NCBI GenBank assembly: GCA_903884065.1
Contig: CAISDL010000058.1
Span: 35,738 to 99,737 of the forward strand
Source of the DNA: an uncultured Actinomycetes bacterium
GTDB lineage: Bacteria > Actinomycetota > Actinomycetes > Mycobacteriales > Mycobacteriaceae
DNA: 64,000 bases
Direction of reading: 5' to 3'
Both the position numbers and the translations under genes were made by a program. This document shows, piece by piece, positions 1-8,556 of the stretch (its first letter is position 1; every line of letters starts with the position of its first letter). Under the pieces are notes generated by a model. The model made no database searches and was not told the DNA's origin. It saw nothing but the letters and a program-made list of their open reading frames with translations.

Positions 1-590
1 ATGTCCATCGGGGAGAGCTTCCAGCGCCGCAGCGGGTCGTTGAGCCGGGACTTGAAACGGCGTAGCTGCTCCTCCTCGGAGACCGAGAACCAGTACTTCC
101 GCAGCATGATTCCGTCGTCGATGAGCATCTGCTCGAAGATCGGGCACTGGCGCAGAAAAAGCGTCTCCTCGTGCGGAGTGCAGAAACCCATCACCCGTTC
201 GACCCCGGCACGGTTGTACCAGGAGCGGTCGAACAACACGATCTCACCCTTGGTGGGCAGGTGCTCGATGTAGCGCTGGAAGTACCACTGGCCCTTCTCC
301 CGGTCGCTGGGAGCCGGCAGCGCGGCGATGCGCGCGGCACGGGGGCTGAGATACTCGGTGATGCGCTTGATCGTTCCGCCCTTGCCTGCGGCGTCACGCC
401 CCTCGAAGAGGATCACGATCCGCGCACCGGTGGCCCGAACCCACTCCTGGACCTTCACCAATTCGGTTTGCAGGCGGAATAATTCGGCCTCGTAGACGTC
501 GTTGGACACCTTGGCGACGGCGGCGTTCTTCGACTTGTCTTTCGTGGACGTGTCTTTCGTGGACTTGTCGTCCTTGGACTTCTTACTCAC
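1..590 (-). CDS. ppk2: Polyphosphate kinase 2 (PPK2), C-terminus cut by window edge
   Basis: Cytosolic PPK2-family enzyme that moves phosphate between polyphosphate and nucleoside diphosphates. The visible 196 codons carry the PPK2 Walker A motif GRDAAGKG at residues 64-71 and family text such as LFDRSWYNRAGVERVMGFC. The start is taken as GTG at 590 because a TAGGAT hexamer lies exactly six bases upstream, as in leaderless mycobacterial genes. Residues 1-27 are a Lys/Ser/Thr/Asp-rich low-complexity tail built from 15-bp DNA repeats. The gene lies 23 bp after the acyltransferase gene on the same strand, matching the ppk2/tgs3 neighbourhood of M. tuberculosis. The C-terminal part lies outside the window. 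Confidence 0.92.
   Translation of the reverse strand, partial: MSKKSKDDKSTKDTSTKDKSKNAAVAKVSNDVYEAELFRLQTELVKVQEWVRATGARIVILFEGRDAAGKGGTIKRITEYLSPRAARIAALPAPSDREKGQWYFQRYIEHLPTKGEIVLFDRSWYNRAGVERVMGFCTPHEETLFLRQCPIFEQMLIDDGIMLRKYWFSVSEEEQLRRFKSRLNDPLRRWKLSPMD
532..576 (-). repeat. 15-bp tandem repeat in the ppk2 5' end
   Basis: Three consecutive 15-bp units (532-546, 547-561, 562-576), the third diverged. They encode Lys/Asp/Ser/Thr pentapeptides in the N-terminal tail of PPK2. The period is in frame, so copy number can change without breaking the gene. Confidence 0.75.
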
Positions 591-596
591 CGGCGA

Positions 597-602
597 ATCC
601 TA
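597..602 (-). promoter_or_regulatory. -10 hexamer for leaderless ppk2 transcript
   Basis: TAGGAT on the minus strand with a six-base spacer before the GTG start at 590 (hexamer at -12 to -7). This is the usual layout of mycobacterial leaderless promoters. It would let ppk2 be transcribed separately from the upstream genes. Confidence 0.5.
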
Positions 603-613
603 CGACGGAACCG

Positions 614-2023
614 CTACTGGGCGCCGTCTATTAGCTCTTCGAGCGACTCGGCCAGAAGTTCGGGAAAGACGTCGACGTCGGTCATGGCGTCACGGTCGGC
701 ATTGATGCCGTAGTAGACCATTCCGCAGTACGACGTCACCCCGATGGCGAGCACCTGATCGTGCAACAGGGGCGGAACCGCGTAAGTCTCGAGCAGCTTC
801 GCGCCTGCGATGTACATCTGGGCCTGCGGCCCAGGCACATTCGTGATCAGGAGATTGAACTGCCGCGGTGGGTACTGGGTTGCCACCCGGGTGCCCATGG
901 CATGCAGAGTCGGTGGCGGGAAGCCGGACAACGTCACGATGGTGCGCGCGTCGACCAGACTCGTCACCGCGGAGTGGGACTCGGTGGCATGGGCGATCTG
1001 CGACAACCGCACCACCGGATTGCCCTCTCCCACCGGCAGATCGATGAGGAACGGCGCGACCTCGCTGATGGCCTGCCCCGCACCCGAGGCAGCCATTTCG
1101 GCGTCGGGGTACACCGAGGTCGGCGCCATCGCCCGGACCGTGAGGCTGGACGACACCGGTTCGCCCCGGGACAGCAGCCAGTTGCGCAGTGCGCCGGCGA
1201 TCACCGTCAGCACGACGTCGTTGACATCGCAGTCGTAGCGGGCCCGAAGCCGCCGGAAATCGGCCAGTGGGGCCGAGGCCACGGTGAACCGGCGGTGACG
1301 CGACACCGTCGTATTGAGCGGACTGCTCGGTGCGCTGCGCCCGGCCACCCGCCGGGCCATCTGCGCCGCACGGCGGCCCACATTGACCAGGTCTCCGCTA
1401 TTGCCGGCGACGTCGAGGACCGTCGACCGCAACGCCCGCAACTCCTGACCCGGACGGGCCATCCAATCCCCCACCGCGTCGAGGATCAACCGGCCCTCCG
1501 ACGGCTCACGGGCGGGTAGCCAGATGTCCTCGCCGAGATCGGCGGGCCGGCGACTGCGGTCGGCGATGACGTGGCCGATCTCGCACGCCGCGACTCCGTT
1601 GATCAGCGACTGGTGAGATTTGATGAACAGTGCCAGGCGGTTTCCCTCCAGGCCCTCGATGAGGTACATCTCCCACAGCGGCCGGCCGCGATCCAGCGGC
1701 CGGCCGGCCAGCCGGGACACCAACTCGTGAAGTTGCGCGTCGCTGCCCGGCGACGGCAGCGCCGAGCGCCGCACGTGATAGGTGATGTCGAAGTCCGGGT
1801 CGTCGATCCATACCGGGCGGGCGATGCCGAGCACCACCTCGCGCACCTTCTGCCGGTATCGCGGGATCTGCGGCAGCCGTCGCTCCACCGTCTCCAGCAA
1901 CGTGTCGTAGTTCAGCCCCCCGCGGGGCCGACGCAGGATCGACAACGACCCCACGTACATCGGCGTCGTCGTCTCCTCACGGTGATAGAACGACGCATCC
2001 GATGTCGACAGCCGAGTCACCAT
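614..2023 (-). CDS. WS/DGAT family acyltransferase with degenerate active site
   Basis: Member of the wax ester synthase/diacylglycerol acyltransferase family (469 aa, usual length). The N-terminus (MVTRLSTSDASFYHREET) and PLWEMYLIEGL are typical of mycobacterial triacylglycerol synthases. The family motif HHxxxDG reads HQSLING at residues 137-143, so the second His, taken as catalytic, is Gln and the Asp is Asn. It therefore may not catalyse acyl transfer, or may use other residues. Position beside ppk2 corresponds to tgs3 (Rv3234c) in M. tuberculosis. It lies 78 bp after the BcsB-like gene and 23 bp before ppk2, all on one strand. The family call is firm; the activity is unsure. Confidence 0.85.
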   Translation of the reverse strand: MVTRLSTSDASFYHREETTTPMYVGSLSILRRPRGGLNYDTLLETVERRLPQIPRYRQKVREVVLGIARPVWIDDPDFDITYHVRRSALPSPGSDAQLHELVSRLAGRPLDRGRPLWEMYLIEGLEGNRLALFIKSHQSLINGVAACEIGHVIADRSRRPADLGEDIWLPAREPSEGRLILDAVGDWMARPGQELRALRSTVLDVAGNSGDLVNVGRRAAQMARRVAGRSAPSSPLNTTVSRHRRFTVASAPLADFRRLRARYDCDVNDVVLTVIAGALRNWLLSRGEPVSSSLTVRAMAPTSVYPDAEMAASGAGQAISEVAPFLIDLPVGEGNPVVRLSQIAHATESHSAVTSLVDARTIVTLSGFPPPTLHAMGTRVATQYPPRQFNLLITNVPGPQAQMYIAGAKLLETYAVPPLLHDQVLAIGVTSYCGMVYYGINADRDAMTDVDVFPELLAESLEELIDGAQ

Positions 2024-2101
2024 CGCCGGGGGATCTCCGCACTCACGCCGTTACGGTAACCGTGGCGGGGCGAACGTGTAACCACCCACCTCGACGGCCG
2101 A

Positions 2102-4018
2102 CTACGTCCGGCCGTGCCGGCGTGCGCGGAGCAGGATCAGCGCAGCGCCGACGGCCGCGATCGCCGCAACACCACCGGCCACCCACCAGAACACGTTCGA
2201 CTGCTGCGGCGCGGCCTCAGCGGACTCGATGACCGGAGGATTGGCAATGGTGAGCGGCTCGGCGCCGGGCACCGAGACGACCGCCCGGCCGTTGAGGCCC
2301 CCCCAGCGACTGGTCAGCCAGTTCAGCAGACTGTCGAGTTGGCCGGGCGCCCCGTTGGAACTGGCGATCAGCAGCGAGCGCTGTCCGTCGAACACCGTCT
2401 GCAGCGAGCCGAACTTGACCTCGGGGTCCAGCGTCAGGCTTGCAGATTGCCCCTGCGGGTCGACGCCCTGGACGGTCAGCTTTCCACCCTCGGTGTTGAA
2501 CGGCAGCGTGACGGAGGGGTCGTCGAAGCCGTCGGGGGAAATGAGTACTGCCGAACCGCCGCTGCCGATCGCCTCCCGCAGCGTGGCGACCTCCGTCGTC
2601 AACGGAATACCGCTCATGCGCTGCAAGCCCACGGCGATCTGGGCGGCACGGACGGTGTCACCGAAGGTGTCCGGCCCGATTCCGAACTGCACGGTCGGCA
2701 TCAGTGCCTGCGGGAATCCCTGGATTCCCTGCGGCACAGGAGGATTGGCGGGCCGGGCCTGAATCGTGGACTCGCCGTCGATCCGGAGCGCCACCGGCAG
2801 GTAGTCGCCGCAGTGTCCGGGATCGCCGGTGGTGTGGACGGCCACTTCGAGGGTGACGAATCGCTTGAGCAACTTGTCGGGAACGGTCACCGTGCGATCG
2901 ATGACGCCGTCCGGGGTGGCCGCCCACCGGTCGATGACCTTGTCGCCGATCGAGACGGTCACCTCACCGCCGAAGTCGCGGGGCATCGGGGTGTGCGATC
3001 CGAGCAGGTGAACGCGGAATCCCGCCAGGGGGTGGCCGAAGCGGGTTTGATCCAGATCGATTCCGACCCGCGGCCACAATGCGTTGTTGGTCAGGTCGCC
3101 GGAGCGGGTCACATCGGCGACGGTGGTGTTGTCGCTGAGCAGTTCCTGCTCGGGCAAGTCGTCGGCGACCGCCTTGGCGCTGGTGGCGAACGGCAATGAG
3201 GCGCTGGACAACAGCCGCGCCTGGTCGGCGAGGTCCTTGCCGGCGCCCGAGATCAGCAGCGAGGGCACACCCGAACCCTGGAGCGAAAGCCCTTTCTCGC
3301 CACCCTCTTTGACGACGATCTGCCGCTCCAGCGGCGCGGCCGGCGCGTCGAGGGCCGTCTTGCCGGCCGGCAGCGGCACGACGACGACAACGGGGCTCTG
3401 ACCGTTGTGGGTGGCGATGGCCGCCGCGACCTGGACGGCGGCGTCGGACTCCGCCGGGGAGGGCTTGGGCGGCATGCCGATGGTGACCTTGCGGAGCACC
3501 GGCGGCAGGAAGTTGGCGACCGAGGTGGGGACCGCGACACCTCCGGTGAACGTCGCCGCGATGTCGACCAGTCGAAGCGGCGCGTCGTCATCCCAGCAGT
3601 AGGGATCCACCGGGATGGCGGTCAGCCCGAGGGTCAGGTTCACCCACCCCCCCGATACCTCCACATCCTTGAGCGGGATCACGATGTCGGCCTGGTCCTG
3701 GGTCGGCAGGCTGACCCGGGAGATCGTCCGGCCGTTCTGGCTGACCGTGAGGTTGCCGAATCTGAGCCGGACCGGGATTTCGACCGTGGCCCGCAAGGCG
3801 ACCGGGGCCAGGCCGGGCGGCACCGGGAAGGTCATGCTCGTCGTGATGTTGTCGCGGTGGAGGAAGAACGCGACCGTCCCGGACCCCCCAAGATCCGACA
3901 ACGACATCGTGGCGGCCTCGCCGGAGACGCCGATATCGCCCAACGGTTGGGCAGTTGCGAGCGGGGAGGTCCAGAGGACCATCGCGACAACCCCGGCCAG
4001 CGCTCCGATACGACGCAT
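2102..4018 (-). CDS. BcsB-like secreted, membrane-anchored polysaccharide export protein
   Basis: Predicted 638-aa protein with an N-terminal signal sequence ending near ATA-QP, a long beta-rich extracytoplasmic region, and one C-terminal membrane segment (WWVAGGVAAIAAVGAALILL) followed by basic residues. Patterns such as LRFGNLTVSQNG and SGGWVNLTLGL resemble the bacterial cellulose synthase subunit B family (PF03170), which guides a glucan after it leaves the synthase. No BcsA-type processive synthase is visible nearby, so the polymer and partner are unknown. The start at ATG 4018 was chosen because the signal peptide begins there; a GTG two codons upstream is also possible. It is the last polysaccharide gene of the cluster, 56 bp after GH16. 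Confidence 0.65.
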   Translation of the reverse strand: MRRIGALAGVVAMVLWTSPLATAQPLGDIGVSGEAATMSLSDLGGSGTVAFFLHRDNITTSMTFPVPPGLAPVALRATVEIPVRLRFGNLTVSQNGRTISRVSLPTQDQADIVIPLKDVEVSGGWVNLTLGLTAIPVDPYCWDDDAPLRLVDIAATFTGGVAVPTSVANFLPPVLRKVTIGMPPKPSPAESDAAVQVAAAIATHNGQSPVVVVVPLPAGKTALDAPAAPLERQIVVKEGGEKGLSLQGSGVPSLLISGAGKDLADQARLLSSASLPFATSAKAVADDLPEQELLSDNTTVADVTRSGDLTNNALWPRVGIDLDQTRFGHPLAGFRVHLLGSHTPMPRDFGGEVTVSIGDKVIDRWAATPDGVIDRTVTVPDKLLKRFVTLEVAVHTTGDPGHCGDYLPVALRIDGESTIQARPANPPVPQGIQGFPQALMPTVQFGIGPDTFGDTVRAAQIAVGLQRMSGIPLTTEVATLREAIGSGGSAVLISPDGFDDPSVTLPFNTEGGKLTVQGVDPQGQSASLTLDPEVKFGSLQTVFDGQRSLLIASSNGAPGQLDSLLNWLTSRWGGLNGRAVVSVPGAEPLTIANPPVIESAEAAPQQSNVFWWVAGGVAAIAAVGAALILLRARRHGRT

Positions 4019-4074
4019 TGCCACCCTCGCACTATCAGTCGACGCCCCGGCCAGTTCCGGAATCAGACGATTGT

Positions 4075-4887
4075 TCAATTTAACGGCTCGAATCGCATCC
4101 AGTCGACGAGCAGGGTCGCCGGGAATCGAGTCGAGTCGTCCGGTGGGCCCGGCCACGTCCCGCCCACCGCGAGATTGATCAGGACGAACATCGGATCGTT
4201 GAAGACCCACGGTGAATCGGGCGCCACCGTCTCCGGCGTGAAGGTGGCCAGCACGGTGTCGTCGACTCCGATCGTGACGCTGTTCTCCCGGCGCGTCATC
4301 CAGTAGTCGTGGAAATCGGCCGACAGGTCATCGATCGCCCCCTCCTCGACGGCGTCATATTCGGGGCCGTGCACAGCCACGTGGTACTGGGTCGGATCGT
4401 TGACCAGTTCGATGATGTCGATCTCACCGCAGTCCGGCCATCCGACGGTCTCGGCGTTCGCCCCCAGCATCCAGAACGCCGACCACAGGCCCTGACCAGC
4501 GGGCAGTTTCATCCGGGCGGCAATGGTTCCGAACGGGAACACGATCTTGTCCCGGGTGGTCATCCGGCCTGAGGTGTAACCGTCGCCGGCCTTGCGCGCA
4601 CGGATCACCAGGTTGCCCTCGCCGTCGAGCATGATGTTCTCCGGCGCGTCGGTATAGGTCTGCAGGCTTCCCGCCTCCCAACCATGTTCGGCGGACGATC
4701 CGACGTCGACGGACCAGTAGTCCGGGTTGGGCGGCGCCCCGGCAGGTCCGTCGAACTCCTCGACGAACGCTGAGGTGACCACCGTGCCGGTGCCGGCCTG
4801 AGCGCTTCCGCACTCCACGACGGGAAGCGCCAGCAATGCCGACACGAGGGCGACGGCCGTGGATCTGGGCGCCATCCGCCGCCTCAC
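4075..4887 (-). CDS. Secreted glycoside hydrolase family 16 glycanase
   Basis: 270-aa exported beta-glucanase-type enzyme. A hydrophobic signal segment covers residues 9-30 and the mature part is a GH16 jelly-roll. The catalytic signature ExDxxE is intact as EIDIIE (E155, D157, E160), preceded by the substrate-cleft text GLWSAFWMLG. GH16 enzymes retain configuration and cut beta-1,3/1,4 glucans, galactans or related polymers. The gene overlaps the flippase stop by 4 bp (ATGA), so the two are translationally coupled. It may trim, release or remodel the polymer made by this cluster. A shorter start (Met5, 4875) is possible. Confidence 0.85.
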   Translation of the reverse strand: MRRRMAPRSTAVALVSALLALPVVECGSAQAGTGTVVTSAFVEEFDGPAGAPPNPDYWSVDVGSSAEHGWEAGSLQTYTDAPENIMLDGEGNLVIRARKAGDGYTSGRMTTRDKIVFPFGTIAARMKLPAGQGLWSAFWMLGANAETVGWPDCGEIDIIELVNDPTQYHVAVHGPEYDAVEEGAIDDLSADFHDYWMTRRENSVTIGVDDTVLATFTPETVAPDSPWVFNDPMFVLINLAVGGTWPGPPDDSTRFPATLLVDWMRFEPLN

Positions 4888-6224
4888 TCGACGACCCCGC
4901 CCGGTTCACCGCGGGCCGGCACCTCGACCTGACCCCGGTAAGCCCGCCACACCAGGGGCCCGCAGACCAGAACCTCGACTCCGACTGCGGCAAGCCAGCC
5001 AAGACTCAGACCGACCAGACCGCCGTGGTGGGCGCCCAGTGCCGCACCACCGATCTCACCGGCGCCGAGGACGGCCATGAGGACGGCCTCGCGGCCCTCG
5101 TTGCCGATGACCCGCGCCAGGGTGACGTGGTGATCTTTGATGACGGTGCCCAGACTCCCGAACGCCAGCACGATCAGAACGAGGTGACCGTTCTGCGCGT
5201 ACGCCTCCCCGAAGATCCCGAGGATCAGCGCGCCGAACACCAGAATCACGAGGTTGGCCGCGAGACAGATGAGGAGCGCGAACCGCAGCGTGAACCGGAA
5301 CTCCATGATGAAATCCCGGGAGTCCCGGGCGCCGGAGGCGAAGAGCGCGGTCGCCAGAGCGACCGGCAGGAAGAACACGAAACCGGCCAGCGACCAGCTG
5401 GCATAGAGATAGGCGGCCTGCTCCGAACCCAGCACGGCGTTCGCCACGATCGGGATGACGAAGTACGGCATCAACAGCGACGTGTTCAAGGCATGGTGGC
5501 GAGCGGCGTCGAACTGCATCCCGCGCAACACCGAAAGGTGCGGAAGTGCCCGCCGCACCGACACCCGGTATCGGCGCATCAGCAGGACCACGACCCCCGC
5601 GATCGAGATCGCGTTGGCCAGAAACCAGCTGGCGACGATGTTCAGCGAACCGAACCGCGCCAGCGCCAGGGCGAACGCGCCCAGTAGCACCAGCTTGACG
5701 ACCGCTTGAGTGATATTGCGGCCCAGTTGAATTCCGCCACCGTGCGCAGCCAACAGAGCCTGGTCGAGCAGGTTGCCGACGGCCTGTGTCGCGACGACGC
5801 CGACGAACACCACGGTGGCGACGGGGCGGCTGCCGACACCCGGCAGGCCGAGTAGCGCATCCGGCAGCAGCAGCGCGCATATCAGCGCCGCGAGGCTCGC
5901 AACCGCCCCGCAGACCACGGTGACGGTCGACACCAGCGTGCTGCGGCCCTCCCGCATCGCGGGAAGCCGAACCATGACCAGCGTGCCGAACCCGAGCACC
6001 GACAGCGGGGCGAGCAGGCCCATGGCGGAGATCGCCGTCGACGCCTCACCGACCGTGGATGCCGGAAAGGCGCGGGCGGCCACCGCCCAGAAGGCGAATC
6101 CCAACCCGGCGGTGACCAGGGTGGTCGAGGCCAGCGAGGCCGCACTGCGCAGCAGGAAGCGCAGCTTGTCGCGGTTCTCGGACTGCTGTTCTTCGGCGCC
6201 GGCGGGCTGTTCTACGGCGGCCAT
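4884..6224 (-). CDS. Polysaccharide flippase, Wzx/MATE-like
   Basis: 446-aa polytopic membrane protein with about 12-14 hydrophobic segments, in the style of Wzx/O-antigen flippases that move lipid-linked oligosaccharides across the inner membrane. The N-terminus is a short cytoplasmic tail rich in Glu/Gln, then RSAASLASTTLVTAGLGFAF opens the membrane domain. The start at ATG 6224 was preferred because upstream codons look non-coding and overlap the glycosyltransferase. It overlaps the upstream GT4 gene by 13 bp and the downstream GH16 gene by 4 bp. Flanking glycosyltransferases support a role in glycan export. Confidence 0.75.
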   Translation of the reverse strand: MAAVEQPAGAEEQQSENRDKLRFLLRSAASLASTTLVTAGLGFAFWAVAARAFPASTVGEASTAISAMGLLAPLSVLGFGTLVMVRLPAMREGRSTLVSTVTVVCGAVASLAALICALLLPDALLGLPGVGSRPVATVVFVGVVATQAVGNLLDQALLAAHGGGIQLGRNITQAVVKLVLLGAFALALARFGSLNIVASWFLANAISIAGVVVLLMRRYRVSVRRALPHLSVLRGMQFDAARHHALNTSLLMPYFVIPIVANAVLGSEQAAYLYASWSLAGFVFFLPVALATALFASGARDSRDFIMEFRFTLRFALLICLAANLVILVFGALILGIFGEAYAQNGHLVLIVLAFGSLGTVIKDHHVTLARVIGNEGREAVLMAVLGAGEIGGAALGAHHGGLVGLSLGWLAAVGVEVLVCGPLVWRAYRGQVEVPARGEPGGVVE

Positions 6225-7462
6225 CCGCCCGCCTTCTTCGCCGCGATGGCATCGAGGTACATCGCCTCGATGCGCTCGACCAGGGCGCCGATGGTGAACT
6301 GCCGCGAGCGCTCCCAGCCCGCCGCCCCGAAGGCCGCGGCCGTCTGCGGCTCGCGCAGCAGTCGCGCCAGCGCTCCCGCCAGGGCAGGGGCGTCGCCGGG
6401 CGGCACCAGCAGACCGGTCTGGCCGTCGACCACCAGATCGACGATGCCGCCGGACGTGGTGGCGACAACGGGGCGCCCGGCTGCCATGGCCTCCAGCACC
6501 ACGGTGGGGCACGCGTCGGCGACCACCGACGGCACCACCACCGCCCGCGCCGAACGGAACAGCGCGATGACCTCCTCGTGCGGCACCGGTCCCGGCCAGT
6601 GGGCCCCGGGCGGGAAATCCCAGGGCTCCGGCGCACCGTTGCGTCCCACCAACACCAGCGGCGGCGGGGAGTCCAGGAGGCGGTAGGCGTCGAGCAGGAC
6701 CTGAACTCCCTTGTCGGTGGTGAGATCACCGGCGAACAGCAGCGGGGCATCAGGCTCAGTGGGCGCGATCTCGTCGACGACGAGTTCGTCGGGGATGAAG
6801 TTGGAGATCACCCGCGCGTTCAGGCTCGCCCCGTGCAGCCAGTGACCGGCGGGCACCGCGACGGCGTCGGCGACCGCGCTGCTGACCGCGGCCACCTCGG
6901 TGAGCAGGCGCGCCCGGCGTCGGGCCGCCCAGGCGTTGGCGGTCACGGTGACCACGCCGTTGGCGGGTCCGTAATGCTCCGACGCGCACGGGAAGCAGCG
7001 CTTCACCGACGGCCCCGGGCACAGCTGCCGACCGAACTCCATCAGCCGCTTGGTGGCGCAGACATGGCTGTAGTCGTGCAGTGTCATGACCACCGGCACG
7101 CCGGCTCTGGCGGCCGGCCCCAGTGCGCTGTTGACGATCCAGTTGTGGGCGTGGACCACCTCGATCCGACCGCGGGCCAGTTCATCGGCGATCGCGCGGC
7201 TGACGCCCGGGTCGGGCACCGGCAGCGCATGCGGCCGGGACGCATCGCTGTAGAGAACGGGAAGGCGCGAGGCCGCGGTGCGGACGCGAACCACCCGGAT
7301 ACCGTCCACCACACCGCTACCGGCCGGATCCTCAGCGGTCGCGAAGCCCAGCAGTGTCACGTCATGGGACCTGGCCGCCAACGCGCGAGCCAGGTTCACG
7401 ACGTGGCGCTCCTCTCCCCCTGACACCGGCGGAAGGAACTGGGCCAGCAGCAGAATCCTCAC
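6212..7462 (-). CDS. Glycosyltransferase family 4 (first of two)
   Basis: 416-aa GT-B fold retaining glycosyltransferase. The N-terminal domain begins with the acceptor-side motif FLPPVSGGEERHVVNLARAL. The C-terminal donor domain contains the GT4 EX7E-like region near PTVVLEAMAAGRPVVATTSGG (first acidic residue in VVLEAM). A Cys-rich stretch in the middle (CATKRLMEFGRQLCPG and KRCFPC) resembles GT4 proteins with an extra structural loop. It overlaps the second GT4 gene by 4 bp and the flippase by 13 bp. Probably adds a sugar to a lipid-linked intermediate; donor and acceptor cannot be read from sequence. Confidence 0.8.
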   Translation of the reverse strand: MRILLLAQFLPPVSGGEERHVVNLARALAARSHDVTLLGFATAEDPAGSGVVDGIRVVRVRTAASRLPVLYSDASRPHALPVPDPGVSRAIADELARGRIEVVHAHNWIVNSALGPAARAGVPVVMTLHDYSHVCATKRLMEFGRQLCPGPSVKRCFPCASEHYGPANGVVTVTANAWAARRRARLLTEVAAVSSAVADAVAVPAGHWLHGASLNARVISNFIPDELVVDEIAPTEPDAPLLFAGDLTTDKGVQVLLDAYRLLDSPPPLVLVGRNGAPEPWDFPPGAHWPGPVPHEEVIALFRSARAVVVPSVVADACPTVVLEAMAAGRPVVATTSGGIVDLVVDGQTGLLVPPGDAPALAGALARLLREPQTAAAFGAAGWERSRQFTIGALVERIEAMYLDAIAAKKAGGWPP

Positions 7463-8556
7463 CGCGCCACCTCACGGTAGAGATCGTGAAGGTGTCTGGC
7501 GCAGTCATCCCAGGTGGGTATCCGCGGTGGTGCGGTCCGCGGCATCCGCGCCAGTTTCAGGACCGCCGCGGCGATGTCACCGGAGGAGGCGTCGAGCGGA
7601 ATCAACGTCGCCAGGCCGGCCTCACCGAGTTCGGTGAGGCCCGAGGTGTCGGCGACCAGGGCCGGGGTGCCGGTCCCGACCCCTTCCATCACCGCCACGG
7701 GATGGGCTTCGTAGTCGCTGAGCAGACACATCACGTCGGCGTCGGACACGACCTTGCCCAGACCGCCCCGCTCATCGGGTCCGTAGCTGCGGATCACGAC
7801 GTGGTCGGCGACGCCGAGTTCGGCGGCCATCTCCCGCAACCGCGCCTCGTACGGGCCCGTCCCGATCAGTGCCAGGGTGGCCCGGGGCTCCTCGCGCAGG
7901 ATCAGCGGCATCGCCTGCAGGACACGGTGATGGCCCTTGTACTCCTCGAGGCGGCCGACGGAGACCACCAGCGGGGTTCCGTCGATCCCCGGAGCGGCCG
8001 GGTCCACCGGAAGTGGTTGGGAGCCGTTACGAATCAGTCTGATGTCCGCCGCCGGGATGCCCAGGATCTGGGCGAACTTCCTGCGTTCGTACTCGCAGAC
8101 GGCGACCAGCGCATCGGCCGACCTCAACAGCGGAGCGAGTGCCTTGAACTGCAAGGGGCGCATGGACTCTCGAAGCTCGGAGGAGTTGCCACCGGTGTGG
8201 AAGGTCAGCACCGACGGTGTGTGAGTCCGACCTGCCGCCACCAGCGCGGCGGGCGGAACGAGAGTGTGCACACCCTGCATGTGAACGACGTCGTACACAC
8301 CCCGGGCACCGAGCAGATGGCGGATGAGCCCGGGTGAGAAGTAGTAGTCGCGCGACCGGGGGTAGGCCGGCCAGCGCAGCACCCGGTAGCCGGACATGGT
8401 TTCGGACCGAGGCAGTTCGCCGGTGGTGTCGGTGGTCAGCACCGTCACATCCACGCCCGAGTCCACCAACCGCCGGGAGACCTCGTGGACGTGAGTCTCG
8501 ATGCCGCCCATGAACGGCAGCGCCCGGGCGGCAACCATGCCGACGCGCAGCGTCAT
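7459..8556 (-). CDS. Glycosyltransferase family 4 (second of two)
   Basis: 365-aa GT-B enzyme with the GT4 N-terminal acceptor motif PFMGGIETHVHEVSRRL and the C-terminal donor region with AHPVAVMEGVGTGTPALV. The start at ATG 8556 is set by an ATGA overlap with the stop of the upstream GT2 gene; a longer reading frame exists but would intrude on that gene. It is coupled on both sides (4 bp with GT2, 4 bp with the next GT4), so the three transferases are probably made together. Substrates unknown. Confidence 0.8.
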   Translation of the reverse strand: MTLRVGMVAARALPFMGGIETHVHEVSRRLVDSGVDVTVLTTDTTGELPRSETMSGYRVLRWPAYPRSRDYYFSPGLIRHLLGARGVYDVVHMQGVHTLVPPAALVAAGRTHTPSVLTFHTGGNSSELRESMRPLQFKALAPLLRSADALVAVCEYERRKFAQILGIPAADIRLIRNGSQPLPVDPAAPGIDGTPLVVSVGRLEEYKGHHRVLQAMPLILREEPRATLALIGTGPYEARLREMAAELGVADHVVIRSYGPDERGGLGKVVSDADVMCLLSDYEAHPVAVMEGVGTGTPALVADTSGLTELGEAGLATLIPLDASSGDIAAAVLKLARMPRTAPPRIPTWDDCARHLHDLYREVAR

